Assembly (NCBI GenBank): GCA_029718625.1
Contig: CM056376.1
Span: 88,975,675 to 89,039,674 of the forward strand
DNA from: Synaphobranchus kaupii
Taxonomy: Eukaryota > Chordata > Actinopteri > Anguilliformes > Synaphobranchidae
Direction of reading: 5' to 3'
DNA length: 64,000 nucleotides
The position numbers were made by a program, and so were the translations under genes. Positions 40,042-50,930 of this stretch are shown in pieces. The first letter of the stretch is position 1. Every line of letters starts with the position of its first letter. A model generated the notes under the pieces. The model searched no databases. It worked only from the letters and a program-made list of their open reading frames with translations, and was not told the DNA's origin.

Positions 40042-42290
40042 AAGTAAGTAAGTAAGTAAAATTTTATTTATATAGCACCCTTCCCAGCACGAGTGCACAG
40101 AGTGCTTTACAACAATAATAAAATCAGAACATCAATAAAAAATAAAAAATAAAAATAATTTAAAAGCATCCATAAAAGACAGGAAAAATCACAAGAAACA
40201 GACATTAAATACATAAAAACAGTGGTTGGCTAGGGATGGCCAAATGCCTGCCTGAACAAATGGGTCTTTAGCTGACTTTTGAAAGTACTCTCCGAGGATG
40301 CAGCTCTCAGGTCCAGGGGGAGGGCATTCCAGAGCCTTGGGGCCGCCGCCCCGAAGGCTCGGTCCCCTTTGGTTTTTAGTCTGGTCCTGGGCACCACCAG
40401 GAGCCCCTGGTCGGACAACCTCAGTGACCGGCTGGATGAGTATGGGTGGATGAGATCTGTGATGTAGATGGGGGCTTGACCGAGGAGGGCTCTGTAGGTA
40501 AACACCAGGACCTTGAAATGGATCCTGAGTTGCACTGGGAGCCAGTGCAGAGAGGCAAGGATGGGAGTGATGTGGCATGATTTTTTAGACCTGGTGAGCA
40601 GCCTAGCAGCAGTGTTTTGGACCAACTGAAGTTGGTCCACAGATGATTTGTTGAGGCAAGTAAACAGGGAGTTACAGTAATCGAGTCTGGAAGAAATAAA
40701 TGCATGTACAGACATTTCCAATTCAGCATGCGATACAATGGACCGGAGTTTTGCAATATTTCTGAGGTGAAAGAAACAGGTACGGGTAAGGGATTTGACA
40801 TGCTTGTCCAAATGCATAGACTGATCAAAAATAACCCCCAGGTTTCTCAGGAAAGGGTGTACATTTCCCTTAAGGGGCCCCATGTGGGTGGCTACTCTAG
40901 CGGCAATGTTGTCAGCAGCTACAATCAGCACTTCAGTTTTTGCCGCATTGAGTTGGAGGAAATTACTCCCCATCCAACTCTCAATGGCGGACAGACACTC
41001 CTGTAAAATTTTGAGTTTCTCCATTTTGTCAGGCTTGAAGGAGAAATACAATTGGATATCATCCGGATAGCAGTGATAAGAGATACCCTTGAAATTACTG
41101 ATGAGGGGGCCTAGGGGGAGCATGTATAGGGCGAAAAGGATTGGCGCTAGCACGGATCCCTGTGGCACGCCACACGAAAGGGGTGTGGGGTCAGATTTAA
41201 AGGGACCAACAGCCACAGAGAAGCTTCTCTGCTTAAGATAGGAGGCAAACCAATTTAGAGCACTCCCAGAGATGCCCACCCACTCCCTGAGCCTATCTAA
41301 CAGGATGCCGTGATCAACCATGTCGAAGGCTGCGCTGAGATCTAACAGCACCAGGACAGAACATTCGCCGGAGTCAGAGGACATCATGATGTCATTTGAG
41401 ACTCTGAGGAGGGCAGTTTCAGTGGAATGTTTTTTGCGAAAACCAGATTGGAATCTGTCTGAGATGTTATGGTTTGTCAGGTAGGTGGTGAGCTGGTTAG
41501 CCACAGCTTTCTCTAACACCTTCGAGACAAAGGGCAACTTAGAGATGGGTCTGTAATTTTTTGGTAGAGAGGGGTCCAAGTTGGGCTTTTTAAGGAGCGG
41601 CTGCATGACCGCCTCCTTAAAGTAGGATGGGACAGAGCCAGAGACTAGGGACTTGTTTATAATGGTAACTAAGCTGGGGCCAACAGAGCTAAAAACTTCC
41701 TTAAGCATAGGAGTAGGTATAATATCTAGGGGACTCGAGGAGGACTTCATAGAGCTCACTAAGTCTATAAGATCATTCAGTGAGACAGGTGAAAAGCTGC
41801 TCAACGATGACTGGATGACTGGGCAGAGGGGAAGGGGGGGAGGGGGAGGGGTGATGCTCGCCCTTACATCAGCAACCTTGTTTATAAAAAACAAAAGAAA
41901 ACGATTGCAGTCATCATTTGAAAACACAGGTACAGAGGGAAGAGGAGGGCTAACAACTGTATTTATGGTTTTAAACAACATTCTAGGATTGTGCTTGCTA
42001 GAGGTGATGAGGTTAGTAAAGTAAGCAGCTCTAACACTCTTAACCAAATCATTAAATTCGGATCTCAGCTCTTTGAGGTAGAGACGATGGACTTGGAGGT
42101 TGGAAGATTTCCATTGCCTCTCTGTTTTGCGACATTTACGTCTAAGCTCACAGGCTTATACACTAGACAAATTCTATGGGGAAATGCAGTGAGTTTGATC
42201 AAAGCCAAAGAACAGTGAGCAATAGCAGTGGTACATGTATGAAATTCAAGCCCGTAGGTAATGGCTGGAACTACCAACAGTCAAATCATG
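40042..42290 (-). mobile_element. 5'-truncated L2/CR1-superfamily LINE
   Basis: On the minus strand a reverse transcriptase frame is followed by a 3' UTR ending GGTGCTATATAAATAAAATT and a simple (TTAC)n tail (plus 40044-40059), the usual end of L2/CR1-type LINEs. Upstream of the long frame the minus strand still encodes the endonuclease-RT linker (RRKCRKTERQWK), then an in-frame stop, and homology continues in another frame to about 42290. The endonuclease domain is missing. L2 is my first choice; Rex1/Babar is the alternative. Confidence 0.85.
40230..42047 (-). CDS. LINE reverse transcriptase (ORF2 C-terminal part, 605 codons)
   Basis: RNA-directed DNA polymerase that copies LINE RNA at a nicked target in the nucleus. 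Visible motifs: KNYRPISKLPFVSKVLEK (163-180), GFRKKHSTE (202-210), catalytic motif A LDLSAAFD (235-242), motif B GVPQGS (293-298), motif C YPDD (327-330), motif D LQLNAAKTEV (364-373), and the L2-type C-terminal region with SRLDYCNSL (453-461), LASLHWLPV (498-506) and WNALPLDLR (573-581). Both motif-C aspartates are present, but the usual YADD alanine is proline. The first methionine is not a natural start: homology continues upstream (REF...ELRRKC) until an in-frame stop, so this is a truncated ORF2 lacking its endonuclease. Uninterrupted RT over 605 codons implies a fairly young copy. Unlikely to be functional for the host. Confidence 0.85.
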   Translation of the reverse strand: MVKSVRAAYFTNLITSSKHNPRMLFKTINTVVSPPLPSVPVFSNDDCNRFLLFFINKVADVRASITPPPPPLPLCPVIQSSLSSFSPVSLNDLIDLVSSMKSSSSPLDIIPTPMLKEVFSSVGPSLVTIINKSLVSGSVPSYFKEAVMQPLLKKPNLDPSLPKNYRPISKLPFVSKVLEKAVANQLTTYLTNHNISDRFQSGFRKKHSTETALLRVSNDIMMSSDSGECSVLVLLDLSAAFDMVDHGILLDRLREWVGISGSALNWFASYLKQRSFSVAVGPFKSDPTPLSCGVPQGSVLAPILFALYMLPLGPLISNFKGISYHCYPDDIQLYFSFKPDKMEKLKILQECLSAIESWMGSNFLQLNAAKTEVLIVAADNIAARVATHMGPLKGNVHPFLRNLGVIFDQSMHLDKHVKSLTRTCFFHLRNIAKLRSIVSHAELEMSVHAFISSRLDYCNSLFTCLNKSSVDQLQLVQNTAARLLTRSKKSCHITPILASLHWLPVQLRIHFKVLVFTYRALLGQAPIYITDLIHPYSSSRSLRLSDQGLLVVPRTRLKTKGDRAFGAAAPRLWNALPLDLRAASSESTFKSQLKTHLFRQAFGHP

Positions 42291-42578
42291 ATTGAGAATT
42301 AAATGAGAAAAAAACACTGTGCCTGTATGTAAAAACAATAAAAAAAAATTCCAACATGGAAGAAAATATATGCTTGGATATGCTGGGTGTGGCTACTGAA
42401 TTTGAAAGGCGCATGTTGAAAATGGGTTGGGTTAGGCTGAATATTTATGAGTGAGTGTGTTTCAGCTGGATTCAACCATAGCCAATCAAATGACCTCTTT
42501 TCATCCTCTTTAAGAGCCATGCGCATTGCGACCCTGCCAACTGCCAATTTCCCACTACCACTGCAGTGGAAGACAATG
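42291..42578. other. No gene seen
   Basis: AT-rich spacer between the LINE and the DNA-transposon remnant. Confidence 0.4.
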
Positions 42579-44403
42579 GGCCCTATCTTGGCGATCTTGG
42601 TGCTTGGTCTAAGCGCATGGCGCTAAGTCTCTTCATTAATTATAGGTGTGTCTTGGGCGTGACATGCAATAAACCAATCAAAATGTCATATCCCATTCCC
42701 TTTAAAAGCCTGCTTTTCCAGCTTGGTGGATTGCTTATGATGGCGAAACAGACATGCTCGTGCGTGTTTAGTGCGATCAAGGAATAGGCTATAAGGATCA
42801 ATAGTAGCCTATGATCAATATTATTCGGGCTAACCATTATGAGTTCCCGGCAATTCCTGACAGTGCTGTTTACAAAATATATGCGGTTAAATTTAGTTAA
42901 AAGCACGTGCAACAGCTGAGAATAAGCGACCATTTGCTTCCGTCTCACCTTAGAAAACGCCAAATTAGCCTGCTTGTTTAACGAATTTTGTTTGATTATG
43001 CAATGAACTCATGTTCAAGCTTCATCCGAAGTTCATTAGGCTACCTGCATTCTAATTTTGATTAATAACATAAATAACGTTATTTTGCCTTAATGATGAC
43101 ACTAAATACAATAAATCTGTCATGTTGGCAACCCATAGGTTCAGCATATTTTCCCTTGTTTTATAATGTCCTGCTTATGGAAATGTGACCAACCTGTTTT
43201 ACTCGTAGTGCAATACTTTAAAACGATCCACTTTCCCAGGAAGACCATGAAAAGCGTGATTTACAGCAGGGGAAACAGACCTGCTCCTGTAAAGCGCACA
43301 TGCAGATAATGGAATTAAAATTAATTGTAAATTAATTGTGTAACGTGCTGCAAAATTAGTTTCTAATTACACGCTTAGTTCTCTTTAAAATCTTTTGTTC
43401 AGTTATGGAATAACAGGTGAAATCAGCGGGGTTTTAATAAGCTGAGGGTATGGAAACCTTGTCACTGTAATTTAAAAAATATGAAGGATGAAGAATAAGC
43501 TAAGGTTACAATTCAGTTAACATGATGACATTTATCTCCGTTTTTTAACAATAGGCTATCGAAAAAACCTTATGCACAGCGAGTCCGCTGTAGCCTAGGC
43601 TATTTGAAAAACAATAAAAGCAATATTCACTGGACAAGGTTTTGAACTTTTTTCAGTCACAAACCATTCTATTTACTTACAGGCTGTATTCCTAGATAAA
43701 CAGAGCTGTATTGTAATGATGTCTGAAGCGCATTTTCAGAACTCAAATGTCCGTCTATTGCAGTTCGCAAGTTTTCCATTGAATGACAATTCACGCATTA
43801 GGTGTAAATGACAATTTGCGCATTAGGCTTGATATAGGTGTTATCAGCTCCTTTTTAATGGATAGCCATTGTCCCGTACCATCGCACATCGCCTGGATGT
43901 TGATCAAGTGGGCTGAGAGCAATGTAATGTGGCATCATTTCCCTTTGCTGAGGGAAAGGTATGTGGACCTATGGAACCTTTTATTATTATGCATTTTTGA
44001 TAAAGCCTACACAATAATAATATTTCACATTGTGATCTAGATATTTTAGTCATGCTTGTGCGCGCCCCTGCGTGTAACAGACAGGAGGGTACGCGCGTTG
44101 TGCACACTCCTATGTAGATGCACTTATATGCGCCGTTAAAATAACATGTAAACAACTGCGAAATGACTTTAGACCAGGTTTGTGGTGGTTCTAGCGCAAG
44201 CGCTTTCTGCTGGCTCAAGATAGCAATACGCCAAAAAGAATCCTGGCCACTCCTCATCTTAAGACCAACACGCCCAGTTCACTTGCAACGGGCGCAAGAA
44301 TACATGCTAGTTAAAGGACGTGAGCGCTAGGCGTTATAATGAACCTAGCGCCGGGTGTAAGATAGCAAAGACACTTGCGTTTGGGTTAGCGCCGCTTTGC
44401 GCC
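42579..44403. mobile_element. Large DNA-transposon remnant (GGGCCCTATCTT type), right end lost
   Basis: The left end GGGCCCTATCTTGGCG is followed by the AAGCGCATGGCGC motif. Near the right, GAGCGCTAGGCG, CTAGCGCCGGGTGTAAG, AGACACTTGCG and GCGCCGCTTTGCGCC form the matching GCGC-rich subterminal region, but the terminal AAGATAGGGCCC is absent; the sequence passes into AT-rich DNA at about 44404. The subterminal parts resemble elements I recall from zebrafish. No transposase frame is intact or recognisable, so it is a non-autonomous or decayed copy. Superfamily (hAT or PIF/Harbinger) not settled. Confidence 0.6.
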
Positions 44404-44772
44404 TGAAATCACAAACTAAGTAGGCCTAGAAGTAGGCCTATACTTAATCATTCCTGTTTTAGTCCTATTGTTTTTTTATAGGATATTTAAGTGCCTCAGA
44501 TTGTGAAAGTCAATAAACGTCGACCACATACTGAAATAGCCCATGTAGAAACTAGTGTATTTGTATTTTTAAATGACTGTCCGAATTATTCCACCTTGCG
44601 ACATTATGCGTTGATAATATGCTCAAACATTTCCACTAATAAATCATTCACGGTGCATTTGGACAGCATCATGTGTGATTAAACAAAAATCTGAAATACG
44701 AATTAATCCATTCACCAAAGGTGTATGTCTTTATTCATAAGCACCATTGATTGCTGTAATGATACAACACAA
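44404..44772. other. No gene seen
   Basis: AT-rich DNA without features. Confidence 0.4.
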
Positions 44773-44784
44773 TTGAACTGCACA

Positions 44785-45090
44785 CTGTAAAAAATAGGCT
44801 ACCATAAAAAAACGGCAGCAATGTTGTCGTGAAAAACCATTTAATGGAGGGGGGAAACTGTAGGAATCCTGTTATTTAGCTTTATAAATTATGTTTTTTG
44901 ATTGTATAAGTCTTGTTATTTTATGGGATGACTGTCAAATAATTAGCTATTACTGTTATTCTACATGATTATAATAATGGCAATAACTTATTTAATGGCC
45001 ATACCGTAAAATAACAGGATTTATAAATTAGTTTCTATTCATTAAACAATTTTTCACTGGCAACGTTGCTGCCATCAAAATATTTCTTAC
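44785..45090. mobile_element. MITE candidate with imperfect ~35-bp inverted repeats
   Basis: GGCAGCAATGTTGTCGTGAA (44814 on) is inverted near 45046-45077 (TTCACTGGCAACGTTGCTGCC). The outer left sequence CACTGTAAAAAA is typical of a fish MITE family, while the right outer end is diverged. Interior AT-rich with AATAACAG/CTGTTATT words. Confidence 0.5.
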
Positions 45091-45544
45091 GAGATATTTT
45101 TTGCACCGCAGAATATTGATAATCATAATTACGACTGAGCCTAGCCTAGCCTACTATTTCAGTTTTGTAGCCTACAGTGAGTAGTCTACATCTTTGCAAA
45201 CGAGCTTCGCTTTTCGCTCATAATAGGTTACAAATACTGATCAACATCACACAACTGCATTTATTGTCATTCTTCTTATTACAGACGGGTGTCAGAAAAA
45301 GGTATACCAGGGACCACAATGCAGTATAATAACAGACACAATTACAAACAGAACAGAAATAAATACAGGAATCAGCCTAACATAAAAAAGAAAAAAAGAC
45401 GAGTGGACAGCATATGGTCCACAAAAATCTTTGATTAGCTTTTGAATAAGTCATGATCATGCATGCATTGCTTGGGAAAGCCCAGAAATTAGCAAATCGC
45501 CATACTCTTGGTTGCAATTTACCTCATGAACTGAATCGCAATCT

Positions 45545-47411
45545 AATATGACCAAAATTCCACCATATCACACCCTGCTGGCAGCCTTCACATCAGCAAC
45601 CACATCTGCTAAGACTTCATTTTTTCAGTCAAAGATTAATGCATGTGTGTCTAACCCATGTAAACTCTTTTTCACCTGCTCTTCTACGTGCATCCCTGCC
45701 CCACCCCCTTCACCCTATTCCCTCTCTACCGATGACTTCCTGGTCCACTTTGAGGGGAAATTAGCCAGTATCCAGAACTCCTTCACTCATCCCGTGATGC
45801 CCCGTACCCCCCATAACGAACCCACTGCTACACTGTCGTCCTTCAAGACTCTGGAGACACAGATATACACCAACTTTTGAGACACCATTGCCACATGTCC
45901 ACTGGACCCCATCCCATCAGCAGTCCTTCAGTCTATATCCAGTGAGCTACTTCCATATTTGTCCCCCCATTATGAACACCTCCCGAGCCTGTGGCCATGT
46001 TCCTTCTGTTTTTAAGACTGCACCCGTGTTACCTCACTCCTTAAGAAACCTAGCTTGGACCCCTCTGATGTCGGGAAATATAGTCCTGTATCTCTTTTGC
46101 CCTTCCTGTCCAGAACCCTTGAATGAGCTGTGCTTGACTAACTATCAGTTTTTCTCCATCAGCTCGACCAGTCTGGCTTCAGAATCGGGCATTCAAACAA
46201 AATTCCTCTCCTGGCTGGCTGTGATGGAGGCACTCGCCACTGCTAGAGCCTCCTCCCTCTCCTCCATCCTGATTCTCCTAGACCTGTCTGCAGCATTCGA
46301 CATAGTCAACTATCAACTTCTGATCTCCACACTCGGTGAGATGGGCATTTCTGGGACTGCACTCTCTTGGTTGGCCTCTTATCTCAGAGATAGGTCCGAC
46401 CACGTCTCCTCGAAGTGTTGCATCTCTGCACCTCGTCCCTTCATTACAGGAGTCTCGCAGTCCCTTGCTGTTCTCCATTTACGCTAAGTCTCTTGGCTCA
46501 GTCATTAACATGACTGAGTCAACATATTAACATAACATAACATTAACATTCACATGGCTTCTCACACCACAGTTATGCTGATGACACCCAACTCTCATTC
46601 CCTCCCTCTACCACACAGGTTAAGGAGAGGATATCTGCCTGCCTGGCTGACATCTCTATGTGGATGGCTAGGCATGACCTGAAGCTCAACCTAGACAAAA
46701 CTGAAATACCACACAGGACCTCACCACTACAAGAGCTTTCCATTACTGTTGATGGTACTATGGTGGCTGCCTCCTGCTCTGCAAAGAACCTGGTGGTGGT
46801 CCTGGATGACCAGCTGGACTTCAAGGAGCACATCAGGACAACAGCACGGTCCTGCAGGTTCCTCCTGTACAACATTAGGAGGTTTCGACCATACCTGATC
46901 ATGTACTCCACCCAGCTTCTCGTCCAGACCATGTTAATCTCATGCCTAGATTACTGCAACTCCCTTCTCGCTAGCCTACCAGCCTGTGCCCTTCTGCCTC
47001 TACAACTGCGGAACTTCTCCACCCTAGCTCCCCCGTGCTGGACCGAACTCCCCATTCCTCTAAGAACTGCTCAATCACTGCCTACTTTCTGTCGTGGTCT
47101 GAAGACACACCTCTTCAGACTCTACCTTGATTGACCCACTAATCTATAGTACTTGTTTCCTGTTTTTTTGCTTGTATCCTGTACCTTAATTCTTGTTTTT
47201 GTGATGATGTAGTTTATCATGTCTTACTGACTTAGCCTTAAGACTTAGCCATAGCTTATTGTGTGTAGTAGACTCAACATTCATGTTTAGTTGCTACATT
47301 ACGATAGAAATGTACTTTATCTGACCTGTTTGTAATTTCTTCAACAACCTTCAATATGCACTTATTGTACATCGTGTTGGATAAAAGCATCTACCAAATG
47401 AATGTAATCTA
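45545..47411 (+). mobile_element. Second L2-type LINE, 5'-truncated and decayed
   Basis: Carries ORF2 fragments (see the pseudogene entry), a ~250-bp 3' UTR and a tail GTTGGATAAAAGCATCTACC followed by AAATGAATGTAAT. The tail is a relative of the SINE tail at 4667-4703. The tail is cut by the LTR 47412-48059 and resumes as AATGTAATG after 48064. This LINE belongs to a different subfamily from 40042-42290: its tail and C-terminal sequence differ. Confidence 0.85.
45548..47134 (+). pseudogene. LINE ORF2 (reverse transcriptase) pseudogene
   Basis: Fragments of one polyprotein appear in changing frames: a pre-RT region (45548-45880), motif A LDLSAAFDIV with GISGTALSWLASYL (46278-46382), a broken motif B near 46446-46475 where GVSQS is followed by a frame change and loss of roughly 20 bases of the expected GVPQGS region, motif C YADD (46574-46585) with DTQLSFPPST, motif D LKLNLDKTE (46682-46708), and SCLDYCNSLLASLPAC (46940-46987). 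A large in-frame deletion then joins LPLQL directly to the C-terminal WTELPIPLRTAQ...THLFRLYLD. Stops and frameshifts make it non-functional. The endonuclease is absent. Confidence 0.85.
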
Positions 47412-48059
47412 TATAAGGGGGTCGGATTCGGAGGACCAGACGCGACTGAGAGCGAATCACAAAGTAACCCGAAAGACATGAGATTACCACTGAATGCGAA
47501 GTTCCAAGAATGGAACAGAGAAAAGAAAAGAAATGGGAATAAAACTCCCGGCTTTGAGCAAAACAGAAAACGACCCAGGAAAAAGTGGGCAAAACGCTCG
47601 CAGATTCGAGCAGAAAAGAAAGGAAGAAAAGAATTAACCTCTGAGTCTGTAACTTAGAGCTGAAAATGAAGAGGTAAACAGTAAATGGTAACAAAGGTAG
47701 ACTGTCTCAGAGAGAACAGAAAAAAAACCAAGGCAAAGAACAGAGAGTGCAAAACGAGAGTAAACAAACTCCTAATAGGAAACTCTAAAGCATTAAAGGC
47801 AAGTCCCCCGTATCTCTAAAAGCAAAAGCTTTTAAAAAGAAGAGGTCGCCTGAACCTATACCGATACCTGGCTTTACGTGGCAAACGAAGACACAATAGC
47901 GCCGAGACCGGAAGGTACAGAATAGATATAGTCGGCGAAACACCTGAACAGGTGAGAACAATAATTGCCGGGAAGCAGAAAAACATGGCAAGGATGCCGA
48001 CCAGAAGCCGCGAAAGCAGCCTAAGCAGAGAAAGGGCGGCAGCCTGCGAAACCGGGACA
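47412..48059 (-). mobile_element. Solo LTR, minus strand, 648 bp, inserted in a LINE tail
   Basis: Flanked by the 5-bp duplication ATCTA (47407-47411 and 48060-48064). Minus-strand ends TGTCCCGGTTTCGC... and ...CGACCCCCTTATA. Homologous to the LTR at 35673-36465 across its length but well diverged. The target was the AATGTAAT-type tail of the LINE at 45545. Confidence 0.82.
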
Positions 48060-48064
48060 ATCTA

Positions 48065-48770
48065 ATGTAATGTGATCATTACAGCTGAACAAATTAATGA
48101 CCATACTTTGAAATGTCATTTCTGAATCATAATTACAGAAGCTAAATTTAAGTTTTTAATATTTAAACAAACTTTAAATATTAAATATTAATTAATATAA
48201 TCAGCATATAGATACTGTTTCGGTTCCCTGTTGCTTGTTAATTATTAATCAGATGCAATTAGCCTCTTTTGTTGTTTGTTATGTAATCATTTTCCTCTCT
48301 GACACAGAACCACTGGACTGTGTTTCAGTGAGGTCCTGAATTATTACCAAGTAAAAAGTCATCAGAAAGATTTATAATAAATCTATGTTATATGAAAGCA
48401 AAAGTAAATATTCCCTAAGATGTCTATAAATGAATCCTGCATAATATACGTGTAACTGAAATTCAAGCCATATTTTATGATCCTTTGAAAACCAAATAGA
48501 GTGGAAAATGAAAGGATTCTAAAGGCCACAATAACATTACTTTTGTTTTGACACCATGATCATTTATTTTCTGCAGTACTACTGGGTCTCTCTGATATCA
48601 GGAGGTCTGCCATTGGGGTGTCACATGACTCAGTATCAACCTTGTCTCACCTAAAATCAGGTAGCCAGGGACCTCAGATACAAGCAAGTGACCTCTTATC
48701 ATTCTTTTTTCATTCAACTGTGTCAAGATCCAGGGTACAGGATATGGTATGTACTATGTACGTATGTAAA

Positions 48771-48802
<32 letters not shown>

Positions 48803-49937
48803 TACTGTCACTCTTGTTCTTGTCACTATCCTATGTAACCCTCAGGATGGTGCCCCAATGATGACGGATGAGGGACAGATGAGGGACAGATGGCCCGACC
48901 ACACACGGGGCCTTGGATGTGTCACCAGTGTTGACTAGACATGTACTTAAGGATTACAGTTCCATTTACTGTCCGCTTAACTACTATACCCACTGAATCT
49001 GAGTGTAGAACCATATCCGAACCAACGTGAGCGAAGGGCAGTCGAGCTGCACACATGGCTGCTGCACCCACCAGCCGGCTGGATGTGGAGGCGATGAAAC
49101 TCATGGTGCTCCTTCTCTCTGCTGTCTCTGCTGAATTTGATGGTGGCAACTGCACCAGAAGCATCACAAGCAGCCAAAGAAATGCCTCCACAACAGCGCC
49201 TCCTTTTTCTCTCCTCACCTCTTTAGTTACCCCTTATAGAGCCTGATCTCTGGCCTACGTGCTGTAGATAATTGGACAAAATGGCCTTTCCATCATTGAT
49301 CAACAAGTAAATAGCCTACAAATCACCATGGGTAAGTTAGAGTCCTGGTAATTATCAGAATGTCAAGTCTGGGAAGACTACTGAAATCCTATAGGTGTCT
49401 ATAACCTTTATGGCTGCATAAATGTGAATGATATGCTAAATTGTCCCACTGCAACATGAACCACATTGACTTCCTAAAATCAACAGTCATCTAATTGCAT
49501 GGATGTCATACAAACAGGATTATTTTAATGTATGAATGTTCATCAATGACTGTCCACATTGACACAAAACTGGGCTATGTTGTTCAGTTTAATCACAATA
49601 TATGAAGAGTTCATATGCAAAAACCGACAAACGCCATTCCTGAACGAAACTAAACCAAACACGCTGTGATTATGATCTCAGTGCTGTCTTTGCGATTTCC
49701 AAATCGTTTTGCAACAAAAATCTGTATATCTCATGCTGGATGTACAGAAATAGATACATGCCGTGTCCTCAAACTGATGAATCCACTCCAGCCAATAAGC
49801 GCTCAGCATTATGGTCACATTCCAATATCCTTGTTGTGGTCGTTTGCCTTGCTAAATACAAACTTGCACAAAAAACTCAACTGAGCCCATTTCTCTCTAA
49901 ATAATGGAGTTTTGAGTCTGTGCTGGTCTCATCACCA
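48065..49937. other. No gene; (TA)n microsatellite
   Basis: A (TA)n run occupies 48772-48801. 48840-49250 gives overlapping frames on both strands (up to 98 codons) of moderate GC with no family resemblance. Confidence 0.5.
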
Positions 49938-50085
49938 GAGGGGTATACTACGAAGCAGGATTACTGAGTCAGCTGATAACTGTACTGAAACCCTTTACTT
50001 CAGTCCATGTTCCAGATTTGGGAGGGTTCCGGGTTTTACTCAGTGCAGTTATCCAGCTAACTATCCTGCTTTGTAATTTGGGCTT
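49938..50085. mobile_element. Possible MITE with imperfect TIRs
   Basis: TACTACGAAGCAGGATTACT (49946 on) is partly inverted by AGCTAACTATCCTGCTTTGT (50053-50072). I recall such GAAGCAGGAT termini from fish MITEs. No target duplication was recognised. Confidence 0.4.
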
Positions 50086-50718
50086 TATTGTCTCAAAACC
50101 ATTTATTTTATTTAGATTAATATTATTTCATATTGCATTAGTTATTATAATCAAATTTGCTGCTGCTTTTGCACATTGTGGATCACATTGTGGATTTATC
50201 TGCTTTTGAAGCAAAACGAACTGAAAAATATCAAAGTATATATTTATTTTTAAATGTAGATTTTTGAATATCTGGCTTTCTGTTACTTTTCTTACATTAA
50301 TTTAGAGTCACATTTTTTGGACTTGATAAGTTATACCAAGAAAGCACTATAAAACAATGTTTACTGAATTCTTACTGAAAATTACAAAAATGGATTTATC
50401 TGCTTTTGTATCCGATCTCTTAATATTCTATTGAATTGGCATCTGTGTCTGCAGATTGGGGTTATCACAAACAAACAAAAAAAGCTTTGTACACAGAATA
50501 TTGTAGTATAGATGTATTGTTTAGGCTGTTTGTCAAAAAGTATTTAGTCATAGTCTGTCACAATGCTCAACTCATATTTGGAAAGTGCTTGTTGTGATAT
50601 AAAGAATGGAGCTAGTCACAACATTGGCAGCACCTTGAGACGCTTTCAATTCTGTAAGAGTTAACAGTTAAACATCTTCCTGAATGATGTCATATCAGCC
50701 CACTGTAGCACCCGGTCC
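50086..50718. other. AT-rich DNA, nothing recognised
   Basis: No reading frame or repeat signature. Confidence 0.5.
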
Positions 50719-50726
50719 CTATAAAC

Positions 50727-50930
50727 CAGGGGTGTCAAACACCAGTCCTGGAGGGCCGCAGTGTCTACAGGTATTTGTGGTTTCCTTTCAATCAGCACCC
50801 AGTTAAAGCATTGAGAACAAGGTGTGTGGACTTCTTAGCCAATTAGTGACTTAAATGAATCACTTGTGCTTAAACGCACCAAAAACCAGCAGACACTGCG
50901 GCCCTCCAGGACCGGATCTTGACACCCCTG
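50727..50930. mobile_element. hAT MITE, 204 bp, perfect 8-bp TSD
   Basis: Ends CAGGGGTGTCAAAC and ...TTGACACCCCTG are inverted repeats with subterminal GGAGGGCCGCAG/GCGGCCCTCC also inverted. The 8-bp duplication CTATAAAC lies at 50719-50726 and 50931-50938. CAGGGGTGTCAAAC is a familiar hAT (Charlie-like) terminus. Non-coding. The exact duplication suggests a young insertion. Confidence 0.92.

Noticed and set aside
40421..42024. Frames of 60-135 codons on both strands within the LINE
   Set aside because: Shadows of the reverse transcriptase frame.
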